Origin: Candidatus Njordarchaeota archaeon
Lineage (GTDB): Archaea > Asgardarchaeota > Njordarchaeia > Njordarchaeales > Njordarchaeaceae
Direction: 5' to 3'
DNA length: 7,960 bases
NCBI GenBank assembly: GCA_029856055.1
Contig: JAHQWF010000104.1
Coordinates: 1 to 7,960, forward strand
This document shows positions 1-5,276 of the stretch, in pieces. Below the pieces are notes generated by a model that was not told where the DNA came from, searched no databases, and saw only the letters and a program-made list of their open reading frames with translations. Numbering within the stretch: position 1 is the stretch's first letter; each line of letters begins with the position of its first letter. Position numbers and translations under genes: made by a program.

Positions 1-340
1 GCTTATTTATTCGATTTATTTTTACTTGTCTTAGCCTAGCATTATATTTTGAACTGATAAGGAATTGAATGTATTCTTCAGCCACATTATTTATTGGTTT
101 TTTATTAGAAAAATATCTAGAGAATTCCCACCAGAATTGCTCACCAGTTCCAGTTAATTGATAGCTTGATATGCTGTTAAGAATAATTAATGACAAGAAT
201 ACATTAGCTCTTTCTAGATGTTTACCTAAGTGAAATAAGGCTATGTACTGTTTATCATACTTTTCCTCGATCCTAAATACATCGCTTATAGTGAATGTTT
301 TTAATAGGCTGCTTAATGCTTTTACTCTATCTTCCCTCAA
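1..340 (-). CDS. N-glycosylase/DNA lyase, archaeal 8-oxoguanine glycosylase AGOG (partial, C-terminus beyond window)
   Basis: Bifunctional base-excision repair enzyme of the helix-hairpin-helix superfamily. It removes 8-oxoguanine from DNA and cleaves the abasic strand. The window holds residues 1-113 only; the frame is still open at position 1. Recognition rests on the N-terminal helical region, especially SSYQLTGTGEQFWWEFSRYF at residues 58-77. This matches the block of Pyrobaculum aerophilum AGOG (remembered as LISYRLTGKGEEHWEYF). The catalytic Lys (near residue 140 in that enzyme) and the Asp would lie outside the window, so activity cannot be judged. I chose the TTG start at 340-338 because AGGTGAG at 354-348 is a good ribosome binding site 7 nt upstream. 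An in-frame GTG at 352 is the alternative, since a weak TATA box (TTTATTAAA, 380-372 on this strand) would make it nearly leaderless. The gene is divergent from the ferritin-like gene. Confidence 0.85.
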   Translation of the reverse strand, partial: MREDRVKALSSLLKTFTISDVFRIEEKYDKQYIALFHLGKHLERANVFLSLIILNSISSYQLTGTGEQFWWEFSRYFSNKKPINNVAEEYIQFLISSKYNARLRQVKINRINK

Positions 341-347
341 TGTATAT

Positions 348-354
348 CTCACCT
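348..354 (-). promoter_or_regulatory. ribosome binding site of the AGOG gene
   Basis: AGGTGAG on the minus strand is complementary to the 3' end of archaeal 16S rRNA (…AUCACCUC). It sits 7 nt before the TTG at 340. It favours that TTG over the in-frame GTG at 352, which overlaps this site. Confidence 0.55.
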
Positions 355-426
355 AAATTCGATGTCACTATTTTAATAAAACATGGATAGAAAATAAAGA
401 AGATATATTTATATTAAATTACATCG

Positions 427-435
427 TTATATTAA
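427..435 (+). promoter_or_regulatory. candidate TATA box of the ferritin-like gene
   Basis: TTATATTAA is centred about 26 nt before the ATG at 457. This is the usual crenarchaeal TATA-to-start distance and would give a leaderless mRNA. A second AT-rich candidate at 403-413 (after the purine-rich run AAATAAAGA) would instead give a leader of about 20 nt. GTTGAT just before the ATG is only a weak ribosome binding site. Confidence 0.35.
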
Positions 436-456
436 TAACTACTAAAGTTGATTTGA

Positions 457-876
457 ATGCCTTCTGAAAAGTTATTAGAGTTATTAAATAAGGCAATTGC
501 ACGTGAATTGCAGGTCGCTATTCAATATATGTGGCAACATGTTCTGTGGCGTGGTGTTAAAGGTTTCTCAGTGAAAGATGAATTAAAGAAAATAGCTATT
601 GTTGAAATGAAGCATGCAGAAGCGATAGCTGAGAGATTAGCGTATTTAGGAGGAATACCTACTACGACTCCATCACCAATTTTCGTTGGTAAAACATTGA
701 GAGAAATGCTGGAGCGAGATGCTAAAGATGAGGAAAATACAATAAAACTATATAAGGAAATAATTAAGGTGGCTCAGGAAGAAGGCGATATCACAACAGC
801 AAGATTGTTCCGTAAGATATTGGAAGATGAGGAAGAGCACCACGATATATTCACTAGTTTATTAGAAGAAGAATAA
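457..876 (+). CDS. bacterioferritin-like ferritin-family diiron protein
   Basis: A 139-residue four-helix-bundle protein of the ferritin/bacterioferritin superfamily, expected to oxidise Fe(II) with O2 or peroxide and possibly store iron in the cytoplasm. All six diiron ligands align with E. coli Bfr: E17 (RELQVAIQY), E50 and H53 (VEMKHAE), E92 (KDEENT), E125 and H128 (EDEEEHHD). The segment EMKHAEAIAERLAYLGGIP closely resembles the Bfr block around the haem-ligand methionine, and Met51 occupies that position. It is about 20 residues shorter than typical Bfr and has no cysteine, so it lacks the cysteine pair reported in archaeal DPSL proteins. It starts at ATG with two candidate TATA boxes upstream. 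It is divergent from the AGOG gene and followed by noncoding DNA, so it is probably monocistronic. A rubrerythrin-like role is less likely because there is no rubredoxin domain. Confidence 0.85.
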   Translation: MPSEKLLELLNKAIARELQVAIQYMWQHVLWRGVKGFSVKDELKKIAIVEMKHAEAIAERLAYLGGIPTTTPSPIFVGKTLREMLERDAKDEENTIKLYKEIIKVAQEEGDITTARLFRKILEDEEEHHDIFTSLLEEE

Positions 877-1165
877 AAGCATAGAGAATAAATAATCTGA
901 AAACATCTAATCCATTTTCCAAAAAGATATTTCCATAGTGATAAAATAATAAAGTTGTAACTAAATTTAAGAAGGCAAATCGAGATATATTTATCTGGAA
1001 TAATTATGTTGCTTACAGATTCAGTAATTTGCTGCTAGTAGGGGAAATAAAGAAACGTGAATTCTCCGCATACGCAGTGGGATTCTTGAAGCGCGTGAGC
1101 AGACCCATTTATAGAGCAGTTCTTAGCAATAAAAGACTCTATAACACAATGAACTGACCCATAAA
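877..1165. other. 289-bp intergenic region with an unexplained GC-rich patch
   Basis: No confident gene lies here. Positions 901-980 are very AT-rich (18 G or C in 80). Positions 1031-1110 jump to 39 in 80. An open frame without ATG spans 945-1157, and a TATA-like GATATATTTA (984-993) could start a transcript near 1014. The patch may be a small structured RNA or a decayed gene; both options are listed separately. Confidence 0.5.
945..1157 (+). pseudogene. possible gene remnant: start-less open frame of unknown family
   Basis: The plus frame following TAA at 942-944 stays open for 70 codons to TGA at 1155-1157. It has no ATG until two codons before the stop. The only candidate starts are TTG at 1029 (42 residues, no ribosome binding site) and GTG at 1077. 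The deduced peptide looks protein-like: a segment ending WNNYVAYRFSNLLLVGE is followed by a basic stretch KKREFSAYAVGFLKRVSRP. I do not recognise a family. It could be the C-terminal stump of a lost gene, a short peptide gene with an unusual start, or a chance opening over a structured RNA. The upstream 65 bp are full of stops in all plus frames, so no simple frameshift rescues it. Confidence 0.25.
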
Positions 1166-1174
1166 CTATTTTTT
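1014..1174 (+). ncRNA. candidate small RNA locus (speculative)
   Basis: In AT-rich hyperthermophiles, a GC-rich island between genes often marks a structured RNA. This one is about 49% GC over 1031-1110, against about 22% just upstream. It is preceded by a TATA-like box (984-993) at the right distance for a start near 1014 and followed by six T at 1169-1174. A local hairpin is visible: GAAT-CTC at 1059-1066, with one bulged T, pairs with GGGATTC at 1079-1085, including one G-T pair. I find no C/D-box pair, tRNA, SRP RNA or RNase P motifs, so no class is assigned. The overlap with an open frame is a competing explanation. Confidence 0.2.
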
Positions 1175-1864
1175 AATAATCTCCTCATTAACAATTTTTC
1201 CGTCCCTTAAATAATATATCTTATCTGTCAATCTAGATACAAGTGGATTATGAGTTACAACTATAGCTGTTGCACTTTCCTCAACTATAGCTTCACGAAA
1301 AATCTTCATAACTAACTCACTATTCTCAGTATCTAGCTCTCCTGTTGGTTCATCAGCAAGTATTAAGCTTGGTTTATTTGCTAGAGCTCTAGCTATTGCA
1401 ACTCTCTGTTGCTCACCACCACTTAGCTCACTAGGTCTATGATCCATTCTATCCTCTAATCCAACTAATTTAAGCAAGTATTTAGCTCTCTTTAACCGCT
1501 CTTCTCTCGGAACCGAAGCTATAATCATAGGTAATACAACGTTTTCCAAAGCTGTAAGAACTGGAATCAAGTTATGAAATTGAAAAACAAACCCTATCTT
1601 CTCTCTTCTCAATCTAGTTAATTCTTTATCTGAAAGCTTAGTTATATCTACTCCATCAATAAGCACTTTCCCTTTGGTTGGTTTATCTAGAGTCCCAATT
1701 ATATTTAAAAGAGTCGTTTTCCCACTCCCACTTGGCCCCATTATTGATATAAATGCCCTTTTCCCGATCCTTAGGTTCACCCCTCTAAGTGCATGAATCT
1801 CCACTCTTCCTAGCCTGTATGTTTTATGCACATCTATTAATTCTACTACAATGCTATTACTCAA
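1166..1864 (-). CDS. ABC transporter ATP-binding protein, LolD/MacB type
   Basis: A 232-residue cytoplasmic ATPase that should power the FtsX-type permease encoded next door. All ABC motifs are intact: Walker A GPSGSGKT (43-50), Q-loop Gln95 in FVFQF, signature LSGGEQQ (147-153), Walker B LILADE (167-172) with catalytic Glu172, D-loop GELD (175-178) and H-loop His205 in VVTHN. The start VELIDVHKTYRLGRVEIHALRGVNL and the length are typical of the LolD/MacB/FtsE-related subgroup, which drives mechanotransmission rather than classic solute import. The start is TTG at 1864-1862, supported by AAGGTG (1878-1873) 8 nt upstream. A TATA-like TTATTTAAT lies at 1910-1902. The gene diverges from the permease gene, although such pairs usually share an operon. 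The substrate cannot be read from the ATPase. Confidence 0.93.
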   Translation of the reverse strand: MSNSIVVELIDVHKTYRLGRVEIHALRGVNLRIGKRAFISIMGPSGSGKTTLLNIIGTLDKPTKGKVLIDGVDITKLSDKELTRLRREKIGFVFQFHNLIPVLTALENVVLPMIIASVPREERLKRAKYLLKLVGLEDRMDHRPSELSGGEQQRVAIARALANKPSLILADEPTGELDTENSELVMKIFREAIVEESATAIVVTHNPLVSRLTDKIYYLRDGKIVNEEIIKK

Positions 1865-1975
1865 TCTAGAGACACCTTATACATCTTTAGGACCAATAAA
1901 AATTAAATAATTTTTTATTATTAGGATATTAAAATCTTATACATGTGTAATTTTTATTTTACATCGGTGTTAGAT
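1865..1975. promoter_or_regulatory. divergent promoter region between ABC ATPase and permease genes
   Basis: A very AT-rich 111-bp segment. On the minus strand, TTATTTAAT (1910-1902) would place the ATPase transcript start near 1880, just before its AAGGTG ribosome binding site (1878-1873). On the plus strand, ATCTTATAC (1933-1942 area) would place the permease transcript start near 1963, just before GGTG at 1966-1969, which lies 6 nt ahead of TTG 1976. The shared region could allow coordinated control of the two subunits. No clear operator palindrome was seen. Confidence 0.35.
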
Positions 1976-4651
1976 TTGGTTATCTCAATGGCTTTCAGAA
2001 ATATCCGGAGACGAAAATTTAGGACTACTATTACTATTATAGCTATACTTGTCACCGCTATGCTTTATTCATCAATTGGTTCCGCTACAACCGCAATATC
2101 CATATCTTCAATCAAGGCGTATACAGATTACGTAGGCGATTTCGACATATTAGTTACAGGCAGTGGGCAAAACTACTTTTTTAACGCGACACCATTTCTG
2201 GAGAATATTTCTACCCTAGATTATGTACACGCTGTGTCCCCTAGATTGATCTTTGGCGCTTACGCTGCTGTTGATAATCACTATGTTAGATTATTTGTGA
2301 TAGGTATAAATATGAGTTATGATAGGGATATAGGTTCTTTTAAGCTAGTTAGAGGTAACTTGACTTTAAACTCGAATTCTTGCGTAATTCTAGATTCAAT
2401 AGCGACTGCATATAATCTAAGCCTAGGAATGAACCTAACTCTTTATCATTGGTCCTTATCAAGGTCTATAACAGTATCAAACTTAACTATAGCTGGGATC
2501 ATAGAACAAAAAGGGAAAATCCCAATAGATATGAAGAATGTTTTGTTTGTTTCTCTTGAAACAGCTCAATTAATGTTTCATAGCGAAGGACTTGTAAATA
2601 TGATTTTTATTAAACTTAGTCCAGATATCATTAATCCATATGACCTAGAAGGAAGTGTTGACAAGATAGTTAGGGTAGGTGAAGAGATACAGGAAATAGT
2701 TGGCTTTGATTACCAAGTCACATTAACTAAAGCGCAGATACTTGAGAGGGTAAGCGATGCAATAAGCTTTCAAAAAGCTTTACTCGACACTTTTGCTACT
2801 ACAGCTTTAATTATGGCAATAATCCTTGTAGTCTTCACAATTACCATGAATCTTAATGAGAGAATTCGTGAGATAGGTATCTTGAGGGCCTTAGGATTTA
2901 GGAAAATAAATATATTCGCTTTATTTCTTACAGAAGCATTACTGCTTGGTGGGATTGGTTCTGTAATCGGTGCGTTTTTAGGCATTTTTCTCTCTGATTA
3001 CTTATTCCTTACACCTATTGGATTCAGGAGATCCATTCTAGGTAGATATATGAGCACAATCACATTTAATCCCCAGGATTTATTGATGAGTATCTTTATA
3101 GGCATTTTATCAACTATTGCTGGTGGATTATACCCTGCTTTTTCTGCAACAAGAATAGAGCCGGCGGAAGCTTTATCTCCAGCGGCTAGGAGGGCTAGAG
3201 AGATAAATATTATCGAGAAAAAGATAAATCCAGAGTACCCCATAATGAATCTTATTTACATTGGTGCTTCAATGTTCCTGATTTTCTCTCTCTTCATGGT
3301 TATTATTCCGCTTCTCAGTTCTACAAATATTCCATCTTTAGTATTCATGGTGCTTTTTCTGATCCTTATTGTCATGCTTGTTAGCTTAGTTTTAGTTTTT
3401 TCTGGGGCATTTCCCGTTATAATAGCTGGCTTACGGAGAATATTAAAGTTCTCAAATAAGATATCTATAATCCTGGCAAACATTAATTTATTGAGGCGGA
3501 GAAAGCGAACGATAATAGCTTTCTTCATGATGGCTACTGCAGTTTCAGCTCTGTTGCTTATTGGAATAATGACTAAGACCCAGGAGAATAGTTTAACTAT
3601 GTCTATTAAGGTTAATGCGGGTGCGGATATTGTTATTTATAGTCAAGAAGGCTTGCCTCTGAATGTAACGGAAAACATTTCTAGGATAGATGGTGTTTCT
3701 TCTGTCTGTCCAGTTACTAATCCAATTGAAGTCGCAGCTGGAGATATTGTTTTATGGGAGAAAGCATCTGTAAAGCTGTATGGATTGTCACCAGTAGATT
3801 ACGTAAAGTCAAGTTATGTAGGAGAATTTGTTAGCAACTCGAATGAAGCGTTTAACGGTCTAAAAGAGAATTTAACAGTAGTTATTAGTAGTGGTTTAGC
3901 TTCTAAGATAGGTTTAAGCGTTAATGATTACTTAAGAATTGATGTGTTTCATAAAACATTTAAGTTAAGGATTGTTGGGATAATACCCACAGCTCCCGGC
4001 TTTAGATTCACAAGATTTTCTGAAAGAGCAAGCGGTAGTGATATATTGGTATCAATAGATACTATGAAAAATATTACGGGATCTAACGTAATGGCCTATA
4101 GAATTTTTGTTAGTGTATCTGATAATAACAAATTACAATCAGTTGTCAGTAAGATATCGGATGAATTAAGTGAATCATACGACATACAGATAATTACTAC
4201 TCAGGACTATATAGATAGAGCGTCAGAAGGGATAGAACAACTAAATAATATACTAAGCACTCTGCTTGATTTCGCGGTTTTTATAGCTGTTTTAGGTCAA
4301 ATGGCCAGCATAATGACTTCAATAAAGGAGCGGGAATGGGAGATAGGTGTTTTAAGGGCATTGGGTTCAAGCAGAGGACAAGTTACTTCGATTTTTATAT
4401 TAGAGAGCTTATTATTAACATTACTTGGTTACTTAGCTGGATTCCTTGGTGCATTGATAGCTGCTATGGAATTAAATTACTCTAATACATTAACTAGTGA
4501 GATAGTTGTACCAATAAGCATCCCGATAAATCAAGCGATAAATACATTACTAATTATTATAATACCAACAATAATACTAGCTGTCATCGTCTCGTATAAC
4601 TCAACTAGAAAAAACATTGCAGAAATAATAAGGATAGCGGAGCAGTTATAA
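1976..4651 (+). CDS. ABC transporter permease with two FtsX/MacB-type domains
   Basis: A large membrane protein with about 10 helices in a duplicated plan (numbering from TTG 1976). TM1 (~15-38) is followed by extracellular domain 1 (~40-270) and FtsX core 1. That core has TM2 ~274-293, coupling motif ERIREIGILRALGF, TM3 ~313-342, TM4 ~371-390 and YPAFSATRIEPAEAL at 386-400. A middle helix pair (~424-447 and 453-486) links to half two: TM7 (~512-532), extracellular domain 2 (~534-760), then FtsX core 2 (TM8 ~763-783, EREWEIGVLRALG at 786-798, TM9 ~802-831, TM10 ~855-873). Both halves open with an RRRK-rich segment before their first helix, indicating tandem duplication. With the divergent ATPase it should form a LolCDE/MacB-like machine acting on something outside the cytoplasmic membrane. 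The ectodomains carry 11 N-X-S/T sequons. Upstream in-frame ATG 1943 and GTG 1967 are possible, but only TTG 1976 has a ribosome binding site and fits the family N-terminus (MAFRNIRRRK). Confidence 0.9.
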   Translation: MVISMAFRNIRRRKFRTTITIIAILVTAMLYSSIGSATTAISISSIKAYTDYVGDFDILVTGSGQNYFFNATPFLENISTLDYVHAVSPRLIFGAYAAVDNHYVRLFVIGINMSYDRDIGSFKLVRGNLTLNSNSCVILDSIATAYNLSLGMNLTLYHWSLSRSITVSNLTIAGIIEQKGKIPIDMKNVLFVSLETAQLMFHSEGLVNMIFIKLSPDIINPYDLEGSVDKIVRVGEEIQEIVGFDYQVTLTKAQILERVSDAISFQKALLDTFATTALIMAIILVVFTITMNLNERIREIGILRALGFRKINIFALFLTEALLLGGIGSVIGAFLGIFLSDYLFLTPIGFRRSILGRYMSTITFNPQDLLMSIFIGILSTIAGGLYPAFSATRIEPAEALSPAARRAREINIIEKKINPEYPIMNLIYIGASMFLIFSLFMVIIPLLSSTNIPSLVFMVLFLILIVMLVSLVLVFSGAFPVIIAGLRRILKFSNKISIILANINLLRRRKRTIIAFFMMATAVSALLLIGIMTKTQENSLTMSIKVNAGADIVIYSQEGLPLNVTENISRIDGVSSVCPVTNPIEVAAGDIVLWEKASVKLYGLSPVDYVKSSYVGEFVSNSNEAFNGLKENLTVVISSGLASKIGLSVNDYLRIDVFHKTFKLRIVGIIPTAPGFRFTRFSERASGSDILVSIDTMKNITGSNVMAYRIFVSVSDNNKLQSVVSKISDELSESYDIQIITTQDYIDRASEGIEQLNNILSTLLDFAVFIAVLGQMASIMTSIKEREWEIGVLRALGSSRGQVTSIFILESLLLTLLGYLAGFLGALIAAMELNYSNTLTSEIVVPISIPINQAINTLLIIIIPTIILAVIVSYNSTRKNIAEIIRIAEQL

Positions 4652-4687
4652 AGACAAAATAATAAAGTATTCTTGATTTTCATGAAA

Positions 4688-4695
4688 TTATAAAA
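4688..4695 (+). promoter_or_regulatory. candidate TATA box of the TrmO gene
   Basis: TTATAAAA is centred about 25 nt before the ATG at 4716. That predicts a leaderless or nearly leaderless transcript and favours ATG 4716 over the upstream TTG at 4707. Confidence 0.4.
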
Positions 4696-4715
4696 TAAGT
4701 TTAGGTTTGGTGTTT

Positions 4716-5213
4716 ATGTTGTTGCGAGAGATAATATATAAGCCAATTGGTGTGATACACTCACCTTTTAAATCTCCTCATGGAACACCAATACAGCCTT
4801 CGGCAGCTTATAACATTGAAGGCGTAGTAGAAATATTTCCAGATTATGTAGATGGTCTTCGAGATCTAGATGGATTCTCGCATATTATTTTGATCTATCA
4901 TTTTCATCTAGTTAAAGAGTATTCCTTGTTGGTGAAGCCCTATATGGATAACGAACTTCACGGTATATTTGCAACCCGTGCTCCAGCTCGTCCAAATCCC
5001 ATAGGTATATCTATCGTGAGGCTTAAAAAAATTAATGGAAACAAATTATATGTTCTCGATATAGATATCGTGGATGATACGCCATTACTAGACATTAAGC
5101 CGTATGTGCCAGAGTTCGATGTGAGAACGGATGTCCGCAAAATTGGGTGGTTGGAGGAAAATATTAAGAAATTGCCTAGCGTAAGAGATGATGGAAGATT
5201 CCTGAGATATTAA
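4716..5213 (+). CDS. trmO: TrmO, tRNA (N6-threonylcarbamoyladenosine-37)-N6-methyltransferase
   Basis: S-adenosylmethionine-dependent enzyme (UPF0066/TsaA/YaeB family) that methylates t6A37 in tRNA to m6t6A, modifying the base beside the anticodon in the cytoplasm. The 165 residues show the family's all-beta core motifs: KPIGVIHSPF (9-18), LDGFSHIILIYHFH (51-64), HGIFATRAPARPNPIGIS (82-99) with the hallmark RPNPIG, and DDTPLLDIKPYVP (120-132). It ends shortly after the core, so it lacks the extra C-terminal domain of enterobacterial TrmO (about 235 residues). Short archaeal members such as Archaeoglobus AF0241 are similar. The start could be ATG 4716 or TTG 4707; the TATA spacing favours ATG. 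It lies 64 bp after the permease stop and has its own TATA box, so co-transcription with the transporter is not needed. It converges with the toroid-protein gene. Some early annotations call this family VirR or TsaA. Confidence 0.92.
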   Translation: MLLREIIYKPIGVIHSPFKSPHGTPIQPSAAYNIEGVVEIFPDYVDGLRDLDGFSHIILIYHFHLVKEYSLLVKPYMDNELHGIFATRAPARPNPIGISIVRLKKINGNKLYVLDIDIVDDTPLLDIKPYVPEFDVRTDVRKIGWLEENIKKLPSVRDDGRFLRY

Positions 5214-5276
5214 TAGTGTTTTGGCATTCTACATTAGGAGTATTAGTTTTTAAGAAAGATTATTATAGAAATAGTA
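5214..5276. terminator. short convergent intergenic region, possible transcript ends
   Basis: Sixty-three bp separate the convergent TrmO and toroid-protein genes. Five T at 5247-5251 on the plus strand and pyrimidine-rich TCTTTCTT on the minus strand fit the T-rich, stemless terminators of Crenarchaea. No hairpin is evident. Confidence 0.25.

Noticed and set aside
930..1160. C/D-box small RNA
   Set aside because: GTGATAA at 938-944 and CTGA at 1154-1157 resemble boxes C and D, but they are over 200 nt apart and have no C'/D' pair or terminal stem.
1943..1975. ATG 1943 as the permease start
   Set aside because: There is no ribosome binding site, the extra residues (MCNFYFTSVLD) are unlike the family N-terminus, and a TATA-like element lies immediately over this ATG. 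TTG 1976 has GGTG at 6 nt.
2770..3528. Three minus-strand open frames (2770-2985, 2998-3243, 3256-3528)
   Set aside because: They lie antisense inside the FtsX-type permease gene, whose motifs and helices run through the whole stretch. They show only reverse-complement artefacts of hydrophobic codons.
4958..5140. Minus-strand open frame of 60 codons
   Set aside because: It is antisense to the conserved RPNPIG and LDIKPY region of TrmO and has no recognisable family features.
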